DNA of 8,302 nt. Origin: Promethearchaeia archaeon. Lineage in GTDB: Archaea > Asgardarchaeota > Lokiarchaeia > Sigyniarchaeales > SOKP01. Below the pieces are notes generated by a model. The model did no database searches and was not told the origin of the DNA. It worked only from the letters and a program-made list of their open reading frames with translations. Every line of letters starts with the position of its first letter. The first letter of the stretch is position 1. Where the stretch lies: positions 1 to 8,302 of the forward strand of contig JAHQWX010000065.1 of assembly GCA_029856375.1 (NCBI GenBank). Reading direction: 5' to 3'. Below are positions 1-6,093 of the stretch, one piece after another. The position numbers and the translations under genes were made by a program.

Positions 1-198
1 ATTCCCGGAACAGATGGAGCTGTAGCTCTGGCAATGTGTAATATCATCGTTAATGAACTGGGGATATTCGATAGCACATTTATCGCTACCAAGACTAACG
101 GCCCTTACCTCATAGGCCCTGACGGTAGATATGTCAGGGAAGAAGTTATTAATGCTACCACAAGGCCTTCTTCAGTGGTAATGGGAGGTTGTCCATAA
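1..198 (+). CDS. Molybdopterin oxidoreductase fragment, cut at both ends
   Basis: An open frame enters from the left edge and reads to TAA at 196-198. Its first 45 or so residues have the signature of the large molybdopterin-binding subunit of the DMSO reductase/formate dehydrogenase family: PGTDGAVALAM near the start, then an acidic-aromatic stretch (LGIFDSTFI) and TNGPYLIGPDGRYVR. In the family this segment lies inside the cofactor-binding domain, with several hundred residues normally on both sides. After about residue 46 (base ~140) the frame no longer resembles the family and ends 20 residues later; that tail is the antisense of the dephospho-CoA kinase gene. Bases 1-120 are about 46% GC, with many C-ending codons (AAC, GGC, TAC, CTC, GAC), unlike the AT-rich neighbours. 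The gene is therefore a fragment joined to foreign sequence. Substrate cannot be inferred. Family assignment is good; status as a working gene is very unlikely. Confidence 0.72.
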   Translation: MPGTDGAVALAMCNIIVNELGIFDSTFIATKTNGPYLIGPDGRYVREEVINATTRPSSVVMGGCP

Positions 199-674
199 AA
201 TATATAGTGTTTAACATTTTGTGCGAGAGAGAGTTCCGATATCAAGGGGATTACAAGTAAGTCTTCTTCTCCCTCAACGATAGTTATTAAAACTTTTAAA
301 TTTTCGTTTAATATATACTCTAAAATTGGCCAAATTTCACTAGAAATGGTCCCAGCAGGATTTTTCAATTCTATAAACTTATCGAAAATTTCTGTTGAAG
401 AAAATTTAATCTCTTCTTGTTCCAGTCGTTTCGTTTTTTCGTCCACGAAACATATTTTTATGTAATTCCTCAAAAAAGAATCGTTCAAAAAGTCATAAGT
501 TACTATATCTCCAACGCAATAAAGTCTAAGATCAACCGTCTTATTTAATTCAATTTTTTTTTTAAAAAAAGCAACAATTTCGTTTATTGTATTAATTCGA
601 TTACCAGAGATTAATTTACCAAAAGGTTTAGCTAATCCCTTTCTTTGATTTGAGGGGAGTTTAAGATTTTTCAT
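105..674 (-). CDS. GTP-dependent dephospho-CoA kinase (DUF359), 3' end replaced
   Basis: This is the archaeal enzyme that phosphorylates dephospho-CoA with GTP in the last step of coenzyme A synthesis; it is unrelated to bacterial CoaE. Family motifs appear in order: KPFGKLI (residues 16-22), VGDIVT (54-59), VDEKTKR (77-83), NPAGTIS (105-111), the acidic VEGEEDLLVIPLI (133-145) and FYGQP (159-163). The ATG at 674 lies 26 bases after the spt4 stop, with only a weak purine stretch upstream. The gene follows rpo7 and spt4, the standard archaeal arrangement; ribosomal protein genes rps24e and rps27ae usually come next and are absent here. Residues up to about 176 (GLVVALI) fit the family. The last dozen (SSLTYLPSGPMR) are antisense to the molybdopterin oxidoreductase fragment and replace the normal C-terminal helix. 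The gene is thus probably cut at about base 140. Function is confident; the C-terminus is not native. Confidence 0.88.
   Translation of the reverse strand: MKNLKLPSNQRKGLAKPFGKLISGNRINTINEIVAFFKKKIELNKTVDLRLYCVGDIVTYDFLNDSFLRNYIKICFVDEKTKRLEQEEIKFSSTEIFDKFIELKNPAGTISSEIWPILEYILNENLKVLITIVEGEEDLLVIPLISELSLAQNVKHYIFYGQPPITTEEGLVVALITSSLTYLPSGPMR
128..150. other. Probable chimeric or recombination junction
   Basis: Two convergent genes of different families lose similarity at the same place: the plus-strand molybdopterin oxidoreductase around bases 135-147, and the minus-strand dephospho-CoA kinase around bases 138-147. GC also drops, from about 46% to the left to about one third to the right. 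Neither gene could naturally end here. An assembly or amplification chimera near a contig end is the simplest explanation; a genuine deletion or inversion breakpoint is the alternative. Confidence 0.7.
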
Positions 675-700
675 CGCAATGTCTCTTAAATAAAGAAAAA

Positions 701-892
701 CTAGCGAACTCGTAGTGCGTATTTTCCCTTGATGTTTATGTTCATATACTTGGCTATTTTTGAGTGTTGAGGGTCTAAAATAATAACTTCACCCGAGTAA
801 TCGTCTGAAAGGGTGTGAGTTTTGCACTTTGGGCATAAAGATTTGTCTTTCCTTGTGATTAAATGACAATTCTTACACGCTCGTTCTTCCAC
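701..892 (-). CDS. spt4: Transcription elongation factor Spt4 (RpoE'')
   Basis: A small zinc protein that pairs with Spt5 (NusG homologue) and makes RNA polymerase processive. With the GTG at 892 as start it is 63 residues, close to the usual archaeal size of about 60. It shows two zinc-binding pairs, CKNC (residues 6-9) and CPKC (20-23), then LSDDYSGEVIILDPQHSKIA and the family ending GKYALRVR. An upstream in-frame GTG at 913 would give 70 residues, but the extra residues match nothing in the family, and the GTG at 892 has GGTGA at 904-900, seven bases away. I therefore prefer 892. The gene sits between rpo7 (64 bases upstream) and the dephospho-CoA kinase (26 bases downstream) and is surely co-transcribed with them. 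Confidence 0.9.
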   Translation of the reverse strand: MEERACKNCHLITRKDKSLCPKCKTHTLSDDYSGEVIILDPQHSKIAKYMNINIKGKYALRVR

Positions 893-899
893 GATTAAT

Positions 900-904
900 T
901 CACC
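900..904 (-). promoter_or_regulatory. Shine-Dalgarno of spt4
   Basis: GGTGA, seven bases before the GTG at 892-890, lies inside the longer reading frame that begins at GTG 913. It is the main reason to choose the shorter Spt4. Confidence 0.6.
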
Positions 905-956
905 ACTTAGCACTTCTTTTAAGGAATATAATGTAATTTTATCTATAAAATTTTTC

Positions 957-1553
957 CTATTCTGATTCCTCCGGTGTTTCTTCTTCTTTAGGACCTTCTT
1001 TTTCTAAGAAATAGTCCTCAACATCTTGTTCAATCCAATCCTTTTTACCTAAGAACGGTTGTCTCATCGTCAAACCTAGTTTTGCCGACCTTCCTGTACC
1101 TAATGAGACGGCTATAATTCGCGCACGTACGACATCGTTAACTTCTAAAATCTTTCCTGTTTGTTTACCCAAGAACCTGTAAGCGCTCTCTTCGTAAATA
1201 ATATAGTCGTCGCATATTTGAGATACATGAACGAGAGCATCTAACGGTCCCAATCTAACGAATGCCCCAAAATCGACTATTTCAACGCAAACACCTTGAA
1301 TAATCTCAGAGAGTGAAGGCTTAAACGCCAAAATGGTGAAAGTAACCTCGTGAAAAGTATTTGCGCTACTGGGTATAACGACACCAAGCCCTACATCGAG
1401 TACATCGACAACTGCAATGCAAAATCCGAATTCCTTAGTAACTATTCCCTCATACTCATCGCTTAAGATAATCCTAGCAGAGATTTTTTTATCTTGGGAA
1501 TAAAGAAATGGGGGAATCTCTAAGGTTGATTGAATGGTAATCAGTTTAAAAAT
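957..1553 (-). CDS. rpo7: RNA polymerase subunit Rpo7 (RpoE'), probable AUU start
   Basis: This is one half of the Rpo4/Rpo7 stalk of archaeal RNA polymerase (Rpb7 homologue), which binds emerging RNA and helps open the promoter. The N-terminal tip domain includes DEYEGIV (32-38) and ends near FHEVTFTILAFKP (67-79). An S1/OB domain follows, with VDFGAFVRLGPLDALVHVSQI (93-113), LGKQTGKIL and KLGLTMRQPFLGKKDWI, then an acidic tail. The reading frame is open back to a TTG at 1589, which would add 12 residues. Family proteins begin M-[YF]-K-[IL], and here that position is ATT-TTT-AAA-CTG, so the start falls on the ATT at 1553-1551 (or the ATT just before it, 1556). AGGAG at 1568-1564 stands 7-10 bases upstream. 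The protein is then 198 residues. Function is certain; the AUU start is inferred. First gene of the rpo7-spt4-dephospho-CoA kinase cluster. Confidence 0.93.
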   Translation of the reverse strand: MFKLITIQSTLEIPPFLYSQDKKISARIILSDEYEGIVTKEFGFCIAVVDVLDVGLGVVIPSSANTFHEVTFTILAFKPSLSEIIQGVCVEIVDFGAFVRLGPLDALVHVSQICDDYIIYEESAYRFLGKQTGKILEVNDVVRARIIAVSLGTGRSAKLGLTMRQPFLGKKDWIEQDVEDYFLEKEGPKEEETPEESE

Positions 1554-1563
1554 AATGGAGCAA

Positions 1564-1568
1564 CTCCT
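1564..1568 (-). promoter_or_regulatory. Shine-Dalgarno of rpo7
   Basis: AGGAG on the minus strand, 7 bases before the first and 10 before the second of two tandem ATT codons. It lies inside the frame opened by TTG 1589, so it argues that translation begins downstream of it, at an ATT. No in-frame ATG, GTG or TTG occurs between it and the conserved N-terminus. Confidence 0.65.
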
Positions 1569-1607
1569 TTTACATTTTGAAAACAGCAATATACATAATA
1601 TGCGATA

Positions 1608-1620
1608 GAATAAATATTTT
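1608..1620 (-). promoter_or_regulatory. Candidate TATA box for the rpo7 cluster
   Basis: An AAATATTTATT-like element on the minus strand, about 60 bases before the proposed AUU start. It would place transcription start near 1588, giving a leader of about 35 bases that contains the AGGAG. The region is so AT-rich that other boxes are possible. Confidence 0.3.
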
Positions 1621-1898
1621 TTTATTAGATACAGTAAAACTCAGATATTTCTTCAAAATAACGGACTAATAATAATGAAAAATATTTGTATTTATTTATA
1701 TAAATTTAAATATTAAGAATAAGATAATAACGAGACTTGAACCAATTAAAACAATGCTTATAATTTACTTCAAGTTTGAAATACCGTGGAAAATTTCATA
1801 GCGTATCTACATAATGGAAATACTATCATTTATATAACTAAAATTATTTAAAATAATAAAATAAATATTTAATAAAAGAAAACTGATTTACACCGCAC

Positions 1899-1907
1899 TT
1901 ATAAATA
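1899..1907 (+). promoter_or_regulatory. Candidate TATA box for the Roadblock gene
   Basis: TTATAAATA would direct transcription from about 1932, giving a leader of about 60 bases. A second, weaker candidate (TTACATAAATT, 1935-1945) would give a leader of about 28 bases. Chosen by match to the archaeal TATA consensus only. Confidence 0.35.
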
Positions 1908-1980
1908 CGAATTTTAAGACCCAGTAATTACGCCTTACATAAATTAACGAGTCTGACAATAATCTCTTAAATATTAAACC

Positions 1981-1984
1981 GAGG
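1981..1984 (+). promoter_or_regulatory. Shine-Dalgarno of the Roadblock gene
   Basis: GAGG, ten bases before the TTG at 1995. It supports TTG as start, since no in-frame ATG lies ahead of the conserved first helix. Confidence 0.5.
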
Positions 1985-1994
1985 ATTTGAAAAA

Positions 1995-2360
1995 TTGGAT
2001 AATATAGAAACCCTAGAATCGATTCTAAAGCGGCTCCTTGCATCAATCCCCGAAATCAAGTCTGCTGCAATCGTGAGTGTCGAAGGATTACCCATAGCCA
2101 GCGCTTTGCCTACTGGGGTTGACGATACTCGAATCGCTGCAATGACTGCTGCCATTCTCAGCCTTGGCGAGAGGGCCGCCCAAGAGTTAGCTAAAGGTGA
2201 GCTCGAGCAAGTTTTAGTAAAGGGAAATAATGGGTACTTAATTACTATGTTTGCGGGCGAAAATGCTGTTCTTACGGTTTCTACAACTGCGGATGTAAAG
2301 TTGGGGCTAATTTTTTTAGATTGTAAGCGCACCTGCGAAAAAATCGCGCAATTGATATGA
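1995..2360 (+). CDS. Roadblock/LC7 domain protein
   Basis: A single-domain Roadblock/LC7 protein of 121 residues, the usual size. The first helix is ETLESILKRLLASIPEI, followed by AAIVSVEGLPIAS (25-37, the typical 'xGLPIAS' strand-turn), a long Ala-rich helix (RIAAMTAAILSLGERAAQELAKG), a strand pair ending in NGYLITMFAGENAVLTVST, and the closing helix LGLIFLDCKRTCEKIAQLI. In bacteria (MglB) and eukaryotes, proteins of this fold bind small Ras-like GTPases as regulators or scaffold parts; they dimerise. No GTPase gene is in the window, so the partner is unknown. The start is TTG with GAGG ten bases upstream. Two lines of its core (2101-2220) are about 53% GC, far above the neighbours at about 33%, with many GCC, CTC and GGC codons. 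It stands alone between AT-rich gaps and is probably transcribed singly. The family is certain; the cellular role is not. Confidence 0.92.
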   Translation: MDNIETLESILKRLLASIPEIKSAAIVSVEGLPIASALPTGVDDTRIAAMTAAILSLGERAAQELAKGELEQVLVKGNNGYLITMFAGENAVLTVSTTADVKLGLIFLDCKRTCEKIAQLI

Positions 2361-2370
2361 ATTGCTCATG

Positions 2371-2389
2371 CTTTCTCGTTTATTATTTT
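2371..2389 (+). terminator. T-rich terminator candidate after the Roadblock gene
   Basis: A pyrimidine-rich run (CTTTCTCGTTTATTATTTT) begins 11 bases after the stop. Archaeal RNA polymerase terminates at such T-rich stretches without needing a hairpin. Assignment rests on position and composition only. Confidence 0.35.
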
Positions 2390-2457
2390 AAGGCTTAAAT
2401 CAGTAAGCAGAATTCAAATTCCTTAAATTATAAGTTCTAATTTTTACGAATAAACAA

Positions 2458-2470
2458 ATATAAATAAATA
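2458..2470 (+). promoter_or_regulatory. TATA box for the three-gene plus-strand run
   Basis: ATATAAATAAATA would start transcription near 2489, about 28 bases before the ATG at 2517. No Shine-Dalgarno is visible in that leader. Confidence 0.4.
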
Positions 2471-2516
2471 GTTGGGGACTTTTAGAATAGAATAAATATT
2501 AGTTCTTCAATGTCTA

Positions 2517-3551
2517 ATGAAGAGTTCTGAAACAATACTTGGCTTATTTTTTGCGGATGAGAATAACATGGTTTATGAGAACATAAAGTTCTCAAAAGAA
2601 ATGTCCCAAGAAAATAAAGACAAGTTAATGATGCTTCCATTTAATTTCTTTGGACCTGTATTTTTAACTGAGGCGAGTGGTGGACAATCACAATGGAAAA
2701 TTGAATTAATTGAATCCACAATTTCTCTGAAAACCTATAAAACTCAGGATACAACGGTAATTCAATCGCTTTTCAACCTAAATTATTCAATATCTACAGA
2801 GGAAGGCATAACAAATCTTTTTGCCATAGTTGGCTCTCCGTATACTGAAGATGTACGGATGATTTACAGAAAAATGAAGGAATACATACATCCTAGCATT
2901 ATTCAAGGAAAGATGGTGAATTTGAAATTAAATTCGAGCGCCTTCAAATTCCAGAAATTTGTGGCGGCGGAATTAATTCGGGGTATCAACTTTATTGATT
3001 ATTCTCTTGGTACCTCAAGAAAAATGTATTGGGAAGAACAACAAAAATATTACTGTGTGGGTTTAATTGAGAGAGAATTTAATCGCGAAACTAACGAAAA
3101 ATTTAGTTGTATTTATACTTTTGACGAAAACGATGAGGAAAGAAAAAAACGGCTAGAAGATATCCCATCGTTTTATGTAATGGGGATTTTACCGGATTAT
3201 TACGAGAAGCTTTCGAACGATACATTAGAAATTTTTGAAATGCTAAATATTAGTTCGAATTTAAGGCGAATAGAATTGAGATTTCAAGAGAAAGTTGTCA
3301 TTTATGTTGAGGAATATGAAGAGAACTTGGGTAAAAAGAGAAGTTATGGCGTGATTTTAATTCCAGCTGACGACTCAACCGAATACTCAGAAAATATTTC
3401 AGCATATCGAAAAAATTTAAGACTCCATTTAGATGGAAGCAAAACTTTTGAGCAAATCTTAGAAAAAATTAATCCTCGCTTTAATTTAAAAAAATGGGGA
3501 TGCTCCAATGAAGAAGAGCTAAACAATATTTCAAGAAGTCTCGATTGTTAG
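2517..3551 (+). CDS. Hypothetical protein, 344 residues
   Basis: I do not recognise a family. There is no signal peptide, membrane segment, zinc cluster or nucleotide-binding loop. The N-terminal part alternates predicted strands (ETILGLFFADE, MVYENIKF) with a hydrophobic stretch (LMMLPFNFFGPVFLTE), then KIELIESTISLKTY and LFAIVGSPYTEDVRMIYRKMKEYI (101-124). That order is loosely like a longin or roadblock-type alpha/beta domain, a weak impression only. The C-terminal half (about 135-344) is mixed and charged, with strand pairs around YYCVGLIERE and KVVIYVEEYEE. ATG 2517 is the first standard start; an in-frame ATA at 2496 would add seven residues but has no Shine-Dalgarno. The next gene begins 27 bases after the stop, so this is probably the first gene of a run ending with the aminopeptidase. 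It is probably a cytosolic, lineage-restricted protein. Confidence 0.8.
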   Translation: MKSSETILGLFFADENNMVYENIKFSKEMSQENKDKLMMLPFNFFGPVFLTEASGGQSQWKIELIESTISLKTYKTQDTTVIQSLFNLNYSISTEEGITNLFAIVGSPYTEDVRMIYRKMKEYIHPSIIQGKMVNLKLNSSAFKFQKFVAAELIRGINFIDYSLGTSRKMYWEEQQKYYCVGLIEREFNRETNEKFSCIYTFDENDEERKKRLEDIPSFYVMGILPDYYEKLSNDTLEIFEMLNISSNLRRIELRFQEKVVIYVEEYEENLGKKRSYGVILIPADDSTEYSENISAYRKNLRLHLDGSKTFEQILEKINPRFNLKKWGCSNEEELNNISRSLDC

Positions 3552-3568
3552 CGTTAAGAAAATAACAG

Positions 3569-3572
3569 GGTG
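3569..3572 (+). promoter_or_regulatory. Shine-Dalgarno of the 430-residue protein gene
   Basis: GGTG, six bases before an ATA codon at 3579, the same kind of motif as ahead of spt4. It lies just before the in-frame stop TAA at 3573-3575, so translation must begin after it. Confidence 0.45.
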
Positions 3573-3578
3573 TAAAAA

Positions 3579-4871
3579 ATAGAAGTATTAGATATCAAAG
3601 ATATTTATAAGATCGATAAGAAGCGATTATTAGATAATTACCAACGAATTATTAAGCAATTCGCCAAGGCCGACCAAACGGAGAACGATAAAGTCGCAAA
3701 TTGGTTGCATAAATTCCAATCGATTGGATCGTCGTTTTTGGAAGTACTAAGTATTCTCGACTATTTCGAAGCCTACTTAAAGGATGAATACACCACCCTC
3801 GAATTAGGGCTTGAATGGATTAGATGCCAAAAAATTCGATTAGAATATAAGAAATATTTAATCACTGCACAATATCCCCATGACGATTTCAATTTAGCAG
3901 TAGATGATTGCATCTTTTTGTTTTTTATCGAATACGATAGAACTATACGAGACATATTTGTAGAAGAAATTCACGAATGCGAGTTAAGCGCCCTTTACGA
4001 GATATTTTTCACTCCTTATGAAGGAAAAATAATTACGAACATTTTAAAATTTGTAGATGAGTATAAACAAAAATCTCCTACTATTTTTATAGGGAATAAA
4101 AAATTTAACACGAGTATTTTTACTCTTCGTTTGGGATTATCTAATATAATAAAAAGCGATTACGAAAAAGTCCTTACCTCAAGAAAAAGCGAACAGATAA
4201 CAAAAGAAGAAAAATTTCAAACTGTAAAAAAAAAACCCGAACCAGTAGTGAAAGCCGAATTTATTGGAACTCAAATTGAAAGGCTAGTCAGAACTTATTG
4301 TTTTAATCAAAAAATACCAGAAACAAAGGATTTTGAAATTTCTATATCGTCGTTTTTAACGTCGTATTTTAAGTTTGGTACTTTTTATAGAATCGACGAT
4401 TTTAAAGACGATATGATTATATCGTTATCTGAATATATCTATTCGGGATTTACTGATAAAGCGAAAGATAATTTTACGGTTGCCGATATTAACGCTCAAT
4501 TTTCTGAAGAGTTAAAAAAAAAATTATCAATTATTAGTGAGGAAAAAGCTTTAGACGGAATCGCTTGGAAAAACGATTTATCACCAGTCATCCAGAATTT
4601 TCTAAAAAAATTTCTTATTAAACTACTTGAGCCGAAGAAAAGTGTAATTACTCGAGTCCAGCAAGTTAAGAAAATTAAAGAAGAAAAAGTTAAGGAACAA
4701 GATGAATTTAGTATCGATTCTATTTGGGATTTAAACCTTGACGAGGAAAAATTTCGCGAAAAACTAGAAAAACTATTAGACGAGAAGGGTGTAGGCACAA
4801 TTCAAAAAAGGAATATTATGCGTATAAAGGTTCAAGAGTTTTTAAATGAAAAGAGAAAAATTGGGAAATAA
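3579..4871 (+). CDS. Hypothetical protein, about 430 residues, probable AUA start
   Basis: I do not recognise a family. A TTG at 3705 opens a 388-residue frame, but the same frame is protein-like for 42 codons upstream (EVLDIKDIYKIDKKRLLDNY... to NDKVANW), back to a TAA at 3573-3575. The only plausible start in between is ATA at 3579, with GGTG six bases ahead. So the gene probably starts there. Layout: an acidic, mainly helical N-terminal domain (1-200), a Lys/Glu-rich linker (200-227), a second helical domain (about 228-350), another charged linker (352-377, KKIKEEKVKEQ) and a short C-terminal helical piece (378-430). It has no membrane segment, zinc site or P-loop. Such a build suggests a scaffold or adaptor, but this is a guess. 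It lies 27 bases after the 344-residue protein gene and 28 before the aminopeptidase. Several A-runs make sequencing indels possible. Confidence 0.75.
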   Translation: MEVLDIKDIYKIDKKRLLDNYQRIIKQFAKADQTENDKVANWLHKFQSIGSSFLEVLSILDYFEAYLKDEYTTLELGLEWIRCQKIRLEYKKYLITAQYPHDDFNLAVDDCIFLFFIEYDRTIRDIFVEEIHECELSALYEIFFTPYEGKIITNILKFVDEYKQKSPTIFIGNKKFNTSIFTLRLGLSNIIKSDYEKVLTSRKSEQITKEEKFQTVKKKPEPVVKAEFIGTQIERLVRTYCFNQKIPETKDFEISISSFLTSYFKFGTFYRIDDFKDDMIISLSEYIYSGFTDKAKDNFTVADINAQFSEELKKKLSIISEEKALDGIAWKNDLSPVIQNFLKKFLIKLLEPKKSVITRVQQVKKIKEEKVKEQDEFSIDSIWDLNLDEEKFREKLEKLLDEKGVGTIQKRNIMRIKVQEFLNEKRKIGK

Positions 4872-4899
4872 CTAAAAGTGTTTCTTCCTACATTTAATT

Positions 4900-6009
4900 A
4901 TGATCAGTCCATTGTATGAGAAGCTTGCACAATTAATAGTTAATTATTCTCTAGATATTAAGAAAGGTCAGAGGATCAGAGTATTCGGACCATCTATTGC
5001 AAAGGAACTCTTTCAAGCGCTTTTAGTAGAAATTGTAAAAGCAGGAGGTCATCCTTGGTTGGATGCAGAAATTGAAGGAATTCAAGAATTATTTTTAAAA
5101 CACGCTTCCGAAGAGCAATTACTATATGTTGATAATCTTACTAAACAAATGTACAGAGAATTCGATGGATTTATTAGAATTCACGCTGATTACAACACTC
5201 GAAAGCTGAGTTTAATCGAGCCACAATTAATTGCGAAATTTAGGGGCGCCCCTGAAAGAAAAGAACTAAGTAGCGTTTTCGAAAATAGGTACATTAAAGG
5301 AGAATTAAATTGGGTAGTTATACCGTTTCCCTGTCAAGCTTTAGCTCAAGAAGCAAATATGGATTTATTTTCTTATTATGAATTCGTAGAAAAAGCATTA
5401 TTATTGGATAAAGAAGACCCCGTGAAAGAATGGCAAAAGATTGAAAATGAGCAAGAAAGAATTGTTAATTATCTTAATAGAGTTGATAATATTCAAGTTG
5501 TTGGCGAAGAAACCGATTTGAGATTATCTGTTAAAGGAAGAAAATGGATTAATTGCTGTGGCCGGCTTAATCTTCCCGATGGTGAAGTGTTTACAGGTCC
5601 AGTAGAAGACTCTGTTAATGGGCAGATTCGGTTTACTTTTCCGGGCATTTATAGTGGGAACGAAATTGAAAATATCTTTCTCGAATTTAAGGACGGAAAG
5701 GTTATTAAAGCTACAGCGGATAAGGGGGAAGAATTACTAAAAGAACTTCTAAAAATTGAAAATGCGAACAAATTAGGTGAATTTGCGATTGGTACTAATT
5801 ATGGGATTTCAAAATTCACCAAAAGTATATTATTTGACGAAAAAATGGGAGGAACAATACATCTTGCCATTGGTATGGGTTTTAAAGAAACGGGTTCAAA
5901 AAACGAATGCAGTATTCATTGGGATATCTTGAAAGACATGAAAATTGCTGGCTCAAAAATCTTGGCAGACGGAAAAACTATTTATGCGGAAGGAAAGTGG
6001 AAGATTTGA
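4900..6009 (+). CDS. M29 family metallo-aminopeptidase (AmpS/AmpT-like)
   Basis: A cytosolic dinuclear-metal aminopeptidase that removes N-terminal residues from peptides. The protein is 369 residues, close to the family's roughly 370-410. The N-terminal domain has YEKLAQLIVNYSLDIKKGQ (6-24), typical of M29. The catalytic C-terminal domain has all the expected metal ligands in context: E229 in LPDGEVFTGPVEDSVNG, E294 in KLGEFAIGTN, H321 in MGGTIHLAIG, and H340 and D342 in SIHWDILKDM; the second Glu in the GPVED motif is also kept. Family members use Co or Zn and form dimers. ATG 4900 fits the family N-terminus; no Shine-Dalgarno is evident, and the gap from the preceding gene is 28 bases, suggesting co-transcription. 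It is most likely general peptide turnover, though its place beside two unknown genes is not explained by that. Confidence 0.93.
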   Translation: MISPLYEKLAQLIVNYSLDIKKGQRIRVFGPSIAKELFQALLVEIVKAGGHPWLDAEIEGIQELFLKHASEEQLLYVDNLTKQMYREFDGFIRIHADYNTRKLSLIEPQLIAKFRGAPERKELSSVFENRYIKGELNWVVIPFPCQALAQEANMDLFSYYEFVEKALLLDKEDPVKEWQKIENEQERIVNYLNRVDNIQVVGEETDLRLSVKGRKWINCCGRLNLPDGEVFTGPVEDSVNGQIRFTFPGIYSGNEIENIFLEFKDGKVIKATADKGEELLKELLKIENANKLGEFAIGTNYGISKFTKSILFDEKMGGTIHLAIGMGFKETGSKNECSIHWDILKDMKIAGSKILADGKTIYAEGKWKI

Positions 6010-6043
6010 TTTTTCTGTGGACTTTATAACTATTCGCTTTTTT
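6010..6043 (+). terminator. T-tract terminator candidates after the aminopeptidase gene
   Basis: Two T-runs (6010-6014 and 6038-6043) lie in the 84-base gap between this gene and the convergent MFS-like gene. T-tracts of five or six suit archaeal factor-independent termination. No hairpin is seen. Confidence 0.4.
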
Positions 6044-6093
6044 CCCATAACTAAGTAAATTCCTTTACCCATCTCTGAATAAAATTCTTCACT

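Larger units (their letters stand above)
1590..1994. other. AT-rich divergent intergenic region
   Basis: About 400 bases between rpo7 and the Roadblock gene. I see no convincing gene or structured RNA on either strand: no tRNA arms and no long open frame. It contains several TATA-like elements, a 12-base palindrome ATTTATATAAAT (1694-1705) and a small hairpin TTCAA-GT-TTGAA near 1771-1782. In sequence this AT-rich both could be chance. Confidence 0.6.

Noticed and set aside
1570..1575. Minimal AUG-UAA start-stop just before the rpo7 Shine-Dalgarno
   Set aside because: A six-base start-stop could stall ribosomes ahead of the AUU start, but in AT-rich DNA ATGTAA is frequent by chance and nothing else supports it.
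1694..1705. 12-base palindrome ATTTATATAAAT as an operator
   Set aside because: In a region this AT-rich, such palindromes are expected by chance, and it has no second copy at a suitable place.
1590..1994. Hidden RNA gene in the long divergent gap
   Set aside because: No tRNA arms or GC-rich helix were found, and C/D-box-like motifs (CTGA) occur without a matching C box at a sensible distance.
1967..2332. Long minus-strand open frame opposite the Roadblock gene
   Set aside because: The plus strand encodes a clear Roadblock/LC7 domain over the same bases. The antisense frame is a by-product of its GC-rich codons and has no family features.
4496..4798. Minus-strand open frame of 100 codons, Ser/Phe-rich
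   Set aside because: It is the antisense of the Lys/Glu-rich 430-residue protein; the Ser/Phe bias is what reversed AAA/GAA codons give.
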